From Undaria pinnatifida (lineage: Eukaryota > Sar > Phaeophyceae > Laminariales > Alariaceae), in contig JABAKD010000003.1 in assembly GCA_012845835.1 (NCBI GenBank), positions 495,984-559,983 of the forward strand: a DNA stretch of 64,000 bases, written 5' to 3'. Both the position numbers and the translations under genes were made by a program. Below, one piece after another: positions 1 to 11,210 of the stretch. The notes beneath the pieces were generated by a model. It did not search any database and had not been told where the DNA came from. It saw only the letters and a program-made list of their open reading frames with translations. Within the stretch, counting starts at the first letter, position 1. Every line of letters starts with the position of its first letter.

Positions 1-710
1 CGATTTCACAGGCACTGCAGCGGGAGTTTGTTCGCTTGTTTGCTTTTGTTTGTGTTTATTTGCTGTCCCTCTCCTTTTTTTGTGTTTCTTTGTTTTCTTT
101 GTATCTTGGCTTCGTGGCTAGTTGGTTTCTTTGTTTTCGTGCCCCTTTGATTCTTTGTTTGCCTGTGTTCTTTTTGGCTCCTTCATTGTGGGTGCGTTAT
201 ACGTCACGAGGTACTTCTTACTCGAAAAAAATGGTTGACACACGGTTTTAACTATTTCCAACCCCAGACCTAACCCAATCAAGCCCAATCAATCAATGTA
301 GGGACCAATGTAGGGATAAATCCCTTCGTCTTGCACACGAAATGCCTTCGCTTTTTGTTCTCCAATTGCCTGCTGTACGAGTAGTTTTTTCTTGTTGGCT
401 TGCTTGCTTCCTAGTTTTACTTATTTTCTAAGGTTTTCTCGTGTTCCTTCATTGTTGATTAGAAATACAGCAGTAGTACATACACATGTGGCAGCTGTGA
501 GATATAAAAAAAAAAACTCCTTGGAAAAGGCAGATGTTCCTGCAAAAGTTTTCCCGCGAAAAAATTCTGCGAGAGCTTTCCCGCGAAAGCTGGGATCTTC
601 TTTTTTTCTTGTGTTTTCCCCACCCCCTCCCTCTACAGATAAACGTTTTTTTCTTGCGATCGCCCACGGACCCCACGAAGTCGTCGCTTGTTCATTTTTT
701 TGTTCACACT
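1..710. other. T-rich non-coding stretch
   Basis: No convincing gene, RNA or recognised repeat. The DNA is T-rich with short poly-T and poly-A runs, and the open frames in it are low-complexity. Confidence 0.5.
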
Positions 711-804
711 TGACCCCTTCAAGATCCCCCAAACCCCTCCCTAGGGATACTAGTTCGAAGTAACGCGTCCCCCAAAAACGGGTTTCCAGTTGTAAAGGCG
801 TTAC
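711..804 (+). mobile_element. Family P TTAA-bounded MITE, copy 1
   Basis: A roughly 90 bp element with the core words GAACCCCTCCCTATACTA, then CCAAAAACGGGTTTCCAG, ending TAAAGGCGTTAA. In this copy both terminal TTAA words are mutated (TGAC and TTAC). It is the first of two direct copies. The family recurs at 880, 25330, 40416, 44425 and 52409, which identifies it as a dispersed element rather than local sequence. Confidence 0.6.
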
Positions 805-879
805 GACGGGTGCTACGTTAGAGGTGTATGGTATACCGCTTTTTGGCTGAAATGGTTTCTGAATGACGGAGCTTCCTTC
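805..879 (+). repeat. Family E fragment
   Basis: It contains TGCTACGTTAGAGGTGTATG and TTTCTGAATGACGGAGCT. The same words recur near 6790, 10730 (inverted), 12985, 38820 (inverted) and 63370. Function unknown. Confidence 0.5.
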
Positions 880-969
880 TTAACCCCTTTAGAGCCCCCG
901 AACCCCTCTCTATACTAAATCCAAGTAATTTTGTCCCCAAAAACGGGTTTCCAGTTGTAAAGGCGTTAA
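880..969 (+). mobile_element. Family P TTAA-bounded MITE, copy 2
   Basis: The cleanest copy of the family. It begins TTAACCCCTTTAGAGCCC and ends TAAAGGCGTTAA, so the reverse complement of the end (TTAACGCCTTTA) matches the start. TTAA at both ends is the target duplication used by piggyBac transposases (family knowledge). There is no coding capacity. Assignment to piggyBac is inference from TTAA plus the CCC-type terminus. Confidence 0.65.
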
Positions 970-1021
970 CCCCGAAACCGTCTCAACTACGTATGACTAT
1001 ATACCCTAGGCCGTGGGTTCA

Positions 1022-1440
1022 ACTTTTTTGGTGGCCCGATCTGTGTCTCGGGCACAGACGGACGCCTTGTTGTTCCAATTTTTTTTTCGGTTGTTGGCGC
1101 TCCGATCTGTGTCTCGGGCACAGACAGACGCCTTGTTATTCCAACTTTTTTTTTTTTTGGTTTTTGGCCCTCCGATCTGTGTCTCCGGCACAGACAGACG
1201 CCATACGATTTTTCCAACTTTTTTGTTTTTGTTTTGTGGCCCTCCGAGTTGTGTCTCCGGCACAGACAGACGCCATGTTATCCCAACTTTTTGTTTTGTT
1301 TTTTGGCCCTCCGATCTGTGTCTCCGGCACAGACAGACGCCATATTATTCCAACTTTTTGTTTTGTTTTTTGGCCCTCCGAACTGTGTCTCCGGCACAGA
1401 CGCCTTATTATTCCAAATTGTGTCCGACACAGACACGTGT
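1022..1440. repeat. About 62-66 bp tandem repeat with hairpin core
   Basis: About six tandem units, each containing CCCTCCGATCTGTGTC then CGGCACAGACAGACGCC followed by a T-rich spacer. TCTGTG and CACAGA flank a short loop, so each unit can fold into a hairpin. The open reading frames across it simply follow the repeat period and are not taken as genes. Confidence 0.85.
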
Positions 1441-2095
1441 TTTAGACATCTGATCTGTACAAACGAAGCACAGATCGGGGTTGGTTTTCAGCTAGGCGAC
1501 CCCCCCCCCTCCCCCCCCCCCCCTTCAGAGATCAAGGGCTTCCTTTGTTTCTACCTGGTAATTATTATAGGTTGACCACAGACAGGTGGTGTGTTTCATG
1601 TATTATGGGCATCGGATCGCACTTTCGGCTCACTCATAATTATTTTTTTTCTTGTCTTCGAAGGCATAAGAGCTCCTCAAGCCAAGAATCTGGGGGAGGG
1701 AAGAGTGGTGGTGCGCTTCTGCACCTCTGCCTTCTTGTTACGCGTCGAAAAAAAAAACAAAACGCGTTAGCTGCACGCAAGAGACCGCGAAACGATTGTT
1801 CCTCCAGAAACATTTTTTCCCACGATTTTATTTTTTTCCTGCGAACTTCCCCCCCCCCCCCCATTATATATATACATGTCTATATGTACATGAACATTTT
1901 TTTCTTGCGAAACTTTTTTTTTTTTGTTTGTTTGCGTTTCTTTTGGCAGCCAACACGGAGTTCTCAACTTCGACGGGGAGCCGCCAACGGATCCTACGAA
2001 GTCGTCTAGAGGCGTGAACTCAATCGCCATGAAGATGATGGGGAAAGGCGCGGGGAGGACGGGCGCCAGAGACGGCGATGAGTGCAACGATGGAG
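1441..2095. other. Non-coding stretch with poly-C runs
   Basis: Long C homopolymers lie near 1500-1523 and 1848-1862 and T-runs near 1913-1925. No gene or dispersed repeat was recognised. Confidence 0.4.
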
Positions 2096-2099
2096 ACTA

Positions 2100-2500
2100 C
2101 TAGCTCAATTCAATGTCGGGGGAAAGGGGGGGGGGGGGAGAGGGCGGAGGTGGGTGAAGCATTATTTTCGACGGTGATTAGTGCGGCGATTAGGATTGCT
2201 AGCTCAAGGTCGGGAATCAGGGGGAAGGGGCGGGGGGGGAAGAGGAGGGGGGGGGGGCAAGGGGGGGCGGCCTTGTTTTATAGCCTCGGTCCGCCTTGTA
2301 TTCTGAGCCTGGTGTGCCGTTCATTGTCACTGGCTGCGCGTGTTCACAAACTCGGGAATCAACGGGGTAAGGGGGAGGCGAAGGGAATGAGGGGAGGAGG
2401 AGGGGGAAGGGGGGGGGGGCATTTTTTATAGCCTCGGTCCGCCTTGTACTGTGAGCCTGGTGTGTCGTTCATCCCCACCGGCTGTGCGTTTTTGCACAGC
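2100..2500. repeat. G-run-rich tandem duplication
   Basis: Two or more imperfect units share TATAGCCTCGGTCCGCCTTG, GAGCCTGGTGTG and a G-rich block. The plus strand carries runs of up to about 13 G and has G-quadruplex potential by inspection. Confidence 0.7.
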
Positions 2501-2632
2501 TGCGATGGAGCAATCGTGTTCCTGATTGGAGCGATGCGATTCCCGCCTTCGGCCCAAGCGGCGAGTGCCCCAGACAGCCTATGGTAATGTATTATTTTTA
2601 ACTATTTTGGTTTCCAGAGTTTTTCACGGGTC

Positions 2633-2800
2633 ACGACCCGAGCCGCGGGTCGGGTCAGAACATCTTCAAGATCTAGCGGGTCGTTTCGGGTCGGGTCGGG
2701 TCGGGTCGGGTCGTTTCGGGTCGGGTCGGGTCGGGTCGGGTCGGGTCGGGTTAGGAGGTTTTTAAATCTCATGGGTCGGGTCGGGTCGGGTTGCACAGAC
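2633..2800. repeat. (GGGTC)n pentanucleotide array
   Basis: Long runs of GGGTC interrupted by GTTTC variants and one unrelated stretch (AGGTTTTTAAATCTCAT). The same pentamer forms an array at 56593-56725. Confidence 0.9.
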
Positions 2801-3820
2801 CCAACCTGACCCGCGAGAAGCGATCCGTCCCGTGAAAATCGTTATTTTTTTCTTCCATTGGGACGCAGTTATATAGAGCCAGATTTCAGGGAAATGAGCT
2901 ATTTCAATAATGTGAAAACATCGTACAATCAACGGCAAGTTGTGCCGCTCTAGTTGAGGGGGGCACGGGTATGCGAAAGGTGCACGGTATGAACGGAAGA
3001 GAGCATCACTGCTGTGTCTCCTTTTGATGCGCCACGAGCGGTTTTTGGTTCAGCCCTCGCCGCGAACGTGTTCACCGTGTTTTTTTTTTATATATCCGGT
3101 TGGGACTTCAATGAAAAAAATAAGAACGAAAACAGGTGGAAGTTGTGCAGCATCGGCCAACACGCTTCTTGACCGTTTGGGGACTTGATGATATCTTGAT
3201 TATAGTGTAGCGACCGAAAAAAGGACGGTTGCGATATTGCAAGTGTCTACGAGTAGCGTGAGCGCGTGGCAAAAGCAGTACAAGTAGGATCATGCTTCCT
3301 GATTTTATTTTATCATTTACTTATTTCGGACACCGATTTCATTTTTCGCCACCCGGAGCAGTGGCCGATCGATGCCGTAATCGTTAATTTTCATCGCCAA
3401 TTTTTCCGTCTGAAGTTCCGAAGGGGTGAACTTGCTTGGTATGTTTTCGCCACATTTTTGTATTTTGTCTTCTTAGCCCCTTTCTTAGCTCCTTGTGGGG
3501 GAAACGTGAGAGTGGACCGAAATATTGGGTGGCTATCTCACACCTTCTTGGCCGAAATTTATAGGGTTCGGCCAAAGAAGGCCGACAAGTCCACGGCGTT
3601 GACTAAACCGAAGGGGCGTCAGTCTGCGTTTTGCAGATGGACAAAAACTGGTACAAAAACGAAAGTGTATGGAGCTTGAGTTTTTTTACCCGGATCTCCA
3701 GGAGGATATAAAAACAAAAAACAAAAAACAAAACAAAATACCATATAATATGACTGAATAACGTGACGATTACAGCGTCGATCACAGGACGTGTAACCCT
3801 TAGTAGTCGGACAGATCACC
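2801..3820. other. No feature recognised
   Basis: About 1 kb of mixed sequence. The ORF at 3266-3679 on the plus strand lacks protein-like features and has no splice context I can support. The AT-rich stretch around 3700-3760 is simple sequence. Confidence 0.4.
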
Positions 3821-3824
3821 GATC

Positions 3825-4215
3825 CTCACTTGACGAGTGATCTAGATACTTAATGGAAGATCTGCATGGTGTAGTCCATGGTACCGGGTGGGAGCCGTAC
3901 GAACTGCGTGATCTAGCGATTGTCCCCAAGGTTGGATATGTACTCTATATATGTACAGATCCGTCTCTGTGTACCATCATAACGGAAGATACATGGTCTA
4001 CTATCTGTAAATGATCTAGATCGTTATCTGTCCAATGCAGATGATGACGATCGTGATCTTTCCGATGTACATTATCTAAATCGTGATCTGTCCGATGTAG
4101 ATTATCTAGATCGTGATTTGTCCGATGTAGATGATCTAGATCGTGATCTGTCTGATGTAGATGATCTATATCGTAATTTGTCCCATGTAGACGATCTAGA
4201 TCGTGACCCGTCCGG
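3825..4215 (+). repeat. Family J repeat with 30 bp tandem array
   Basis: Positions 3825-4000 match 46055-46260 with many substitutions; shared words include GGAAGATCTG, GGGAACCGTACG-like and GTACTCTATA. From about 4010 to 4210 there are six or seven units of about 30 bp built on GATCTAGATCGTGATCTGTC followed by CGATGTAGAT. GATCTAGATC is a perfect palindrome. Confidence 0.75.
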
Positions 4216-4272
4216 GGTGTGTTGAGAATTGCAAACGTTACCCGACACTAATTTCAAATAGCTTGTCCCCGA

Positions 4273-4590
4273 GTCATCCCACGCCACCGTAGGGGGTGCA
4301 GCATATTCCAAGAACTTTCTGAGCTCCTAACAGGAGGATATCTGTCGAAATCTCACGCCCGAAACATGAAATCGAAGACATCCGTTCGTGCCGCAACCCG
4401 ACCATTGTGTACCTATTGCGCTACCAGTATGATGGTCCTAAAACAAATGGTATCCTCTTGCAAAAGTTATTGGCATACTAACCGATAGTCCCATACACTT
4501 GAGGAGCTCAACCGGTCAGAGGTAAGAAACGCCTGCCCCAAAAAGCGGAACCCCTACCGATGGATGATTCGATTCCCCCATTAACGTGGG
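4273..4590 (+). repeat. Family K dispersed repeat, copy 1
   Basis: It starts TCATCCCACGC, continues with TTCTGAGCTCCTAACA and GAGGATATCTGTC, and ends in a block with AAGAAACGCCTG. The same order of blocks occurs at 58750-59040 and 62251-62545, so it is a dispersed family of about 290-320 bp. No coding capacity or terminal repeats seen. Confidence 0.7.
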
Positions 4591-5690
4591 GTGCAGTCCT
4601 ACATACACAGCTCTCATCAGCCTGGGCTGCTGCTGCTGGAAGAAGTTAGTGTCCGAACTTTGGTGTAAAGACTAAAGACCTGCTGTGACAGCCCGGGGCA
4701 TGATACTACACGCGCGCGAGCTGGTGCGCGCTTACCCTACGAGCTGGGCCAGCCAAGACCGTGTCGAAAAACAAAAGATCGGCCACGCACCCCCAATTTC
4801 ACGCAGTTGGACATTATTTTTTTTGCACGGAGTCTTGGCCATGCACCAAGCGAGACGTGTCTTGCCGGGCTTTTTTTTTCGGGAGAGAGTTGTTACACAC
4901 CGAAAAAAAATGCAACCCCGCCAAAAAGTACCAAGTCAACTGAAACTCATCTGAAAGAACAAAATATCAAACAGCCACCTGGGCAAGACATAATTTTCGC
5001 AAGGGCGGGTGTCACGAAAACGTTGTTGAAAAAGGCGGATCGAAAATCGCAAAATTGAGTTGTGCATCGCGGTAAACACATTTTTTCTCGGTTAGACTAG
5101 GTGTATTTTATGAAAAAAAATTCAAGGACGTCAGCCGGTGTATTGTCATTACTCTTCTTGCATTAAGTATGGAATCTCGTCGTGGCCACATCTCGTGAGG
5201 ATCGACAAATCGGGCAATAAAGCTGATGTCCATCTTCTCCTTGTGTCCTCAGTGATGTCTATACCCACTTTCATCATAATCGAGAATGGACATTTATGAC
5301 GGAATTTTGGTGTTGAAAAATTAGTGTTTTTTTTTGTTTTTCGCCGATATCTCGTCGACTTCTATTAATAGTCGAATTCTAAATATGTCATAATTTGTCA
5401 TTTACTGTTTCTTTTTACATGCGCTCATGTGTCAGGACCAGTGCTTCACAATTCCAAGTCCTAATCAATTGGTGGTAGTTCACGAGATACGACTCCATAT
5501 TGCTTTGATTGTACGTTTTATGGCTGGCCCAGCTGGCCCAGCTCGTAGAGACGGTCGGTTGCTGATACCATGACTTCGTTTTTACGTTGTCTTCGCATAG
5601 TAGCTGGGTCCCGAAGGAGTTAGATATTTCTCCACGAAGACAGATTTATTCCGAAAGAATGGGCGCCTGTAAGAATATGCCCGTGTGCCC
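4591..5690. other. Mostly unannotated sequence
   Basis: A fragment of family B (TTCAAGGACGTCAGCCG) lies near 5123. Otherwise I see no gene, RNA or repeat that I can support. Confidence 0.4.
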
Positions 5691-5699
5691 CTGTGTTTC

Positions 5700-6320
5700 C
5701 TACATGGAGGCGTTAGTGTTCTTCCGAAAGAGGTGCTGTTCCTCTGAACGAGGTTGTCTGTTCGGCTGAAAGAGGTACTCCGCTTCTCTGAAAGAGGCAC
5801 TCGGTTCCTTTGAATGAGGGTACTCCATTCCTCTGACAGAATAATCGTTCTACGGTAGCCCCCCCAACATTTATTTAACGAAGTCGCCGGTTTCGAAACC
5901 AGCTCCCGGCCGCATCTCCCGAAATACGGTGCGCCGTGCCCCCCCGACGTCATCGTCCGATAGTCCTTTGCGAACGAGAAAATGTATCAAGACTTTACTT
6001 TCCATATACAAGGTAATCCTTTCTCGTGTCAAGCAGCCATGAAAGGTTCGTGAAAGAAAATCGCTGGGTTTTTTTAGGGGGGCTATCGTAGAATCAGTCC
6101 GAAGTACTATGTTCCTATGACGAAGGTACTCCGTTCCTCTGAAAAAGATACTCCGTCCCTCTGAAAAAGGTACTCCGCCGTCCCTCTGAAAGAGGTACTC
6201 CATTCATCTGATAGAACTTACCCAGTTCCTCTGAAGGAAGGACTATGTTCCTATGAAAAAGGTGCTCCGTTCCTCGAAAGAAGTACTCCGTTGCTCTGAA
6301 AGAGATGCTTTGTTCCCCTG
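5700..6320. repeat. CCTCTGAAAGAGG minisatellite
   Basis: Degenerate tandem units of about 22-26 bp, of the form TACTCCGTTCCTCTGAAAGA, occupy 5700-5850 and 6110-6320, separated by non-repeat DNA. More units reappear near 6700-6750. The core CCTCTGAAAGAGG is close to a palindrome. Confidence 0.75.
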
Positions 6321-6329
6321 AAGGATGTT

Positions 6330-6415
6330 AACGTATTAGTGGGGTATTAGTCCGATTGACCACTTGCAAAAGATTAACCAATAGCTCACCCAAACCAAGC
6401 CTTATAACACTCCCC
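6330..6415 (-). repeat. Partial copy of the tRNA-like repeat at 6545
   Basis: It shares ATTAGTGGGGTA, AGTCCG, TGACCACTTGCAAAAG and AGCCTT with 6612-6700 and in the same order. It lacks the T-arm-like part. Confidence 0.55.
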
Positions 6416-6544
6416 CCCCCTGAAACAGCGGGATAGCAGGTCGGCCGGATATATGGGCGGACTTGTCAATATCCAAGCGGTTTCATTTCCTGAGGATACC
6501 GGGGAGGGTATTTTTCAAGTTCGACACGGGGAAAGTCTGAAAAA

Positions 6545-6700
6545 GATTATTATAGTGGATGGTGGGATTCGAACCCACGACCCCAAAAAAACCATTGTCT
6601 GTTGACGACGCCATTTGTTAAGGAATTAGTGGGGTACTAGTCCGTTTGACCACTTGCAAAAGGTTAGCCAATAGCTTACCCAAACCAAGCCTTGTATCAA
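6545..6700 (-). repeat. tRNA-like sequence, probably a tRNA-derived repeat
   Basis: The minus strand has a perfect T-arm-like hairpin, GTGGG-TTCGAAT-CCCAC, at about 6566-6583, followed downstream by a T run. Upstream, TGGTCAAACGG fits the pol III A-box consensus. The two boxes are too far apart for a normal tRNA, and no acceptor stem pairs with CATCCAC. A degenerate tRNA or tRNA-derived SINE is more likely than a working tRNA, and a second partial copy 250 bp upstream supports a repeat. Confidence 0.4.
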
Positions 6701-6779
6701 AGAGGTATTCTGCTCCTCCTCTGGAGGTACCGATCTTCTGAATGAGGAACCGCGCACCCCCTCGTGAGCAAAACATCAT

Positions 6780-6870
6780 CATGGCGAGACGCGTGCTACG
6801 ATATAGGTATACCTTTTTTCGGCGAAAATGTTTTCTGAATGACGGGGCTCTTTAACCCAACAATCGTCGG
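6780..6870 (+). repeat. Family E fragment
   Basis: It contains GACGCGTGCTACGATATAGG and TTTTCTGAATGACGGGGCTC, shared with the other family E copies. Confidence 0.5.
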
Positions 6871-8261
6871 ACAATAAATAAATAATATGCCATTTTTTTG
6901 CAATGATGATTCTCAGTTGTGTACGTAAGCAACGGGTTTTTTTCTTACGGTAGTAGTTTTCCTTTTTTCTCCAAAATCAGCTTTTGGGGAGAGGTCTTAA
7001 AGCTCCCAAATTGAGGAGTAGTATTAAAAAAAAAAGTGGTGCAGCCTCTATCGTAGCACGTTGTCGCGAGGCAAGAGCTGCTTGGTGCAAAATAATAAAA
7101 CGCCGCACGCGCCAGATCGAGGCAAGAAGAGCTACTACCTGGTACATAAAAAAGTAGCAATGCCCCGCACGTGTGAGCGATCAATCATCAATGATTACGA
7201 CCCGGTTACTAGTATTTTTTAATCCGCTGGCATACGGGTAGACTGACTAGAGCATACTCCGTGCATGGGCATACGGGTACAGACTAGCAGTAGTGTACTG
7301 TAAGACCACCCTCGTACAGGCTATTTTCAGTGGGCCTTTTCTCCATTTTTGGTCTTGCCTTCTTTGTATCGCACAAATTATCCCTTATGAATCCTACGCA
7401 GTTCGCTCTCATATAGGGATAAACAATCCCATGTTCCTGGCCTCATCCACCGGAAAGTCTTCTACGGGATGGTTTTAAAACGGACGGTCTCGAACGTGGG
7501 CAAACCACTGGTAAACCAGAACATCGGCGACAAAACATAGTGTAGGCACGTTTCTCGTCATGGTGGACCGATTCAGCACGCGGCAGTGCAAGCTATGCAC
7601 GTGTTTCGCAGGAAATTGCCCTGTACCGAGTGTGGGGAGTAGGAGTATCTCCGTGGTGAAGTATGCTACGGGTAGAGGTGCGCCGTTTTTTTTTCTAATG
7701 CTTCCCTTCCCTTGATGACTCTCCACAACGTTCCCCTCCCAAACCCTGATTTATGGGGGAAAATAAAGAGCAGTCCCATGGCCCAAGCATACAACGAAAA
7801 ATAGTTGCAAAAAGCGAAAAGACAAGAAAAAAAACGAAACGAAATTCCGGCGTTTTGGGCTCAAGGTGTCCGCCCTTGTCATCCTGAAAAAAAACGTCTA
7901 ATCCCTAGCTACTAATACCCCAACCGCCACCTCTTTCGTTCCACACATTCGACGCCAATTTGGAAATATTGTCTCAGCCAATTTTTTTTTCTTGTCAACC
8001 TCTCCATGCATCAATCCGAAGAATAACCGGAGAGTACCGTTCAAAAAACAAATTTTTGCGCGCTTCTCGCTTGTCTCGCTCAGCATCCATCCGCGTTCAC
8101 GTCGAGGTGCTGAACGGATTGACCAGCAACAACATTCAGTAGCCAGCGTAATTCTTGCAACCACACAACAAAGCGTTCGAAACACTACTGCCTTGATAAT
8201 CACACCTACCTTTAGAAGAGTATCCACGTTTCGTTTGTGGGGATAAATATACATGGATTTT
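6871..8261. other. No feature recognised
   Basis: About 1.4 kb without supportable genes. The ORFs on both strands (for example 7475-7726 and 7898-8254, minus) overlap each other and show no domain or splice pattern. Confidence 0.4.
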
Positions 8262-8760
8262 TTTAGCGTGGGTAAGGAATGTCCGGGAGGAAGGATAGGT
8301 CACAAATGTCCTGCCGTCGACGCCAATAAGGGTAAGGGGTCTCAAACGCCGCAAGGAGAGATGAAGCTCCAACGCTGGACGGGACTAAGGCAGCGGCCGC
8401 AGAACGGGGCAGTGTGAACAAACACCGGACAGACGGAGAACTCGGTAAAGAGTCGGATATCTCAGGGTGAGATGGAGACGGAAGCGGAGAGTGAGAGGTG
8501 TGCGGGGGCGAGCCCTCGCACCACCCTCGGACGAAAGGGACCGACAATATGCCGAGCAAGACACGTAGAAGACTCCTCTAGGTGTCCTCGGGACGTTGTA
8601 TCCTTTCCTTGTGGCTCGGTGCCTTGAGGACAGAGACATCGCTCCGAGGACAACATTCCGAGGAGAACTCACGAAACGTTCCCAGTGGTTCTAGGTTTTA
8701 TGGATAGAGACAGCAAGTCGGTAGTTGGGTTCGCAGAGCTGTGACTCCCATGATATATTT
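8262..8760 (-). mobile_element. Possible LTR fragment with primer-binding-site-like sequence
   Basis: On the minus strand, the word ATTGGCGTCGACGGCAGGAC at about 8301-8320 closely resembles the word just inside the 5' LTR of the element at 11211-12637 (ATTTGGCGTCGTCGGCAGGA). TTGGCG-type words after an LTR are typical tRNA primer-binding sites. The 430 bp upstream of it (8325-8760) would then be the LTR, starting with TG at about 8743. The LTR end is not CA, no second LTR was found, and the element would be truncated. Confidence 0.35.
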
Positions 8761-8800
8761 TATAAAAATATTTCAAGGACATCATTTATTATGCGGTCCC
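8755..8800 (+). repeat. Family B fragment
   Basis: TTTTATAAAAATATTTCAAGGACATC matches the edge of family B copies at 57990 and 33755 over a short length. Confidence 0.4.
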
Positions 8801-9340
8801 TCATGTTAAGAAATACCTGGTAGGTGATATGTCAGCCCATTATCATTATCAATGTTCAGTAGCGAATGCACAATAACACTGCTAGCTGCAGTGCCACAGC
8901 AGTAGCACGTAGCCTACAGAGTCCCTTGTGGGTGTGGCAATGCCATCTAACACTCGTGGCGGTTCAGGACACTGCGCTGTCTGCGTAGTCAACGAGTATC
9001 GGCCAATCCTACCAGACACCAGGTACAAGGTTATGTTGCACAAATACAACAACTAGTAGTGTAGTGGCTGCTGTTGACTCAAGGAATTGTTGTCCCTGTA
9101 CTCGTAGTTCGCGTTCTAGAATGAGGGTTCTGGGTAGATCGTGTTCTAGGACTATTCGATGGCTTTCTGACAGTCCTGTGACGGTCTATAGCCTAGTCTT
9201 CTGGAGCATGGCTGACATCTAGACGCCGGTCGAATAGGGTTTTGAAACCTAGCAGCTTTTGCGACGTCGAGGAAGTAGGTGGAGCCCCCCCCCTCTCCTC
9301 TCACTCTTCTCAATCGCATCTGAGCGTCTTCCCGTTCATC
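8801..9340. other. No feature recognised
   Basis: Mixed sequence between a family B fragment and a family A SINE. No gene signal seen. Confidence 0.4.
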
Positions 9341-9358
9341 GGCCAGTAAGCTGTAGTA

Positions 9359-9657
9359 CCGGTCGCCCCGGTAGCGTATCAGGTTATCCTCGAGCCTGGT
9401 ATAGGTCAGTTTCGTGAGTTCGAGCCCCGTCGAGTGCATACTCGCATAAATCCGTTGGGACTTTTTCTTGTGCACAAATTGACTTGCGGAAAGCGCGAGA
9501 GCGTGAGTTAGCAACACTACATCGACGAGCAGTGGGATTGCTGAACCCTATGCGTGATAAAAAATTGAAGGCAAGAACCGGGGGGAAGAAGGGACGACAC
9601 CTGTGACCACGGCTTGTCCAGAAGCTGGAAAGTAAAAGTGTGAGAAGAAAAAAGAAA
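9359..9657 (+). mobile_element. Family A tRNA-headed SINE, full copy
   Basis: The head runs from CCGGTCGCC through an A-box-like TAGCGTATCAGG and a B-box-like GAGTTCGAGCC, which is a tRNA-like organisation. The body has TTGTGCACAAATTGACTTGC and GGGATTGCTGAACC, then a 3' part with CACCTGTGACCACGG and an A-rich end. Near full-length copies lie at 61628-61932 and 35627-36155 (minus), with others at 16044 and 40139. The founding tRNA cannot be assigned because the anticodon arm is degenerate. Confidence 0.75.
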
Positions 9658-9715
9658 GTTGGGCCATCGAGTGCCCCTGGTCAACGGGAAATATGTATCT
9701 CTTACACCATATGTG

Positions 9716-9777
9716 ATGCTCGAGTTCGTCTCGCAACGACTCTGTGATGCTCGAGCTCGTCTCGCAACGACTTTGTG
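9716..9777 (+). repeat. Two-unit tandem duplication, about 33 bp
   Basis: The unit GATGCTCGAGTTCGTCTCGC followed by AACGACTCTGT occurs twice in direct succession. Confidence 0.75.
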
Positions 9778-9779
9778 AG

Positions 9780-10719
9780 AAACCTCTGAAGACCGTCATC
9801 GGTCGACCACCTAAGAGTGTGGTCCTAGTTTCTCAATACCTGAAAGATGGATCGTTGATCGTGGACCAATATATACGGAAAGACTCTTTGGGGCGGTGAC
9901 GAAAAAGACTGACAAAACATTGTTTCTCGTACTACTACAGTACTGCGATTTTTTTAAAAGCGACCACTCCGTTCGTTGTGTTTTCGTATTTTGTATCTTT
10001 TTTTCATAGTCTGGCTTGTTTTGTTGTGTTCTCGTACCCGATACACTAGCATTTCACTTGCTTTATGCCTTGATTGATTGCGATTGTTTGGTTTACTCTT
10101 TCTCACCGTCTGTGACCACAAAATAATAAGTTCTATCTCTCTAGGGTGAATAATCAGCACGGACTCTGGGTGTAATGATGTCGTTGGGTAGGGAACGGCC
10201 CCCCTCGAAGACAACGAACGCTCGAACAAAGATATGTAATCGTGAAATCCGAAATCGAAAAGCAACGACACAGCAGTCGCACGACAATAGGCCAAACGCT
10301 TCGAGGTGTGACCATGAAAAGAGTGTGGTGGGGACGAAATTAGAAGCCAATTTGGAAATGATGCCAACTTGGAAATATATGTTTTCCCATATGTGTTTTT
10401 TCGTTCAAGCTCTGCATATGCCAAGATCCAAGAATAGCTCGGGCGTATGCCGCCCAAAATACAAAATATTGAGTATTTCTCGCTTCTCTCGCTCAGCCCA
10501 CGTACCCGATCCCGGCCAGGTGCGGAACGGATACGGCAGGGCGAGGGGCGTTTGAGCTGCCCCCCGAAGACGGCGCTCGAACGAAGCTATTTGACCGCGA
10601 ATTCAAGTTCCGAGAATCGCATACTCAGGCCGAGACGGAAAAAAACTCCTGACCGAATCCCCCCAAAAAAGAATAATCATATATATATTAATGTCGTTTT
10701 TCTGACGATTTTGGGTTAA
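9780..10719. other. No feature recognised
   Basis: The 167-residue minus-strand frame at 9954-10457 and the overlapping plus-strand frame at 10175-10555 look like chance openings. Neither has a domain or consistent splice sites. Confidence 0.4.
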
Positions 10720-11100
10720 GGAGCACCGTCATTCGGAAACCATTTCAGACGAACTGTGATACCTCTATCGTAGCACGCGTCCCGCACTTTTTTTAATTTA
10801 TTTTTCGATGCGTGCTACGGGCAGAGGGGTGGATCTTTTATTTTTTTCCGAGGCTCATAACCTGAGGAGCTCTTACATGCCTCACCCCCAAAAAACAAAA
10901 ACGATACTTCGAGAAAGCTTCAAGTGCAATCCGATGAAGAAACCCATGGCCTGGAAGACCACAAAAGATATATTTGAATAACAAGAAGGACATTTTCCGC
11001 GATTTTCTGTTGGAGAGATCCCATCATTGGGAAAAAAAAGAATGGCCGAAAAGTTATACCTCCGTCGCAGCATGCGTCCTACTGCTGTAACCTGTAGCCC
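10720..11100 (-). repeat. Family E, inverted, one or two copies
   Basis: GACGATTTTGGGTTAAGGAG, CCGTCATTCGGAAACCATTT and CTCTATCGTAGCACGCGTC are the reverse complement of the copy near 6790. A second, more diverged block ends near 11080 with ATACCTCCGTCGCAGCATGC. Confidence 0.5.
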
Positions 11101-11210
11101 GACGGTCTACTATCTCAACGAATGGCGTCGTCTCGGCAAGGCAACCCCCATCGTCGTACAGGTGTATTAGTTTTTTTTTTTTAAAGCGATCAATCTCCTT
11201 GTTTGTGGTC

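Noticed and set aside
993-1575. Several overlapping frames of about 110-150 residues
   Set aside because: They follow the 62-66 bp tandem repeat and change frame together with its indels.
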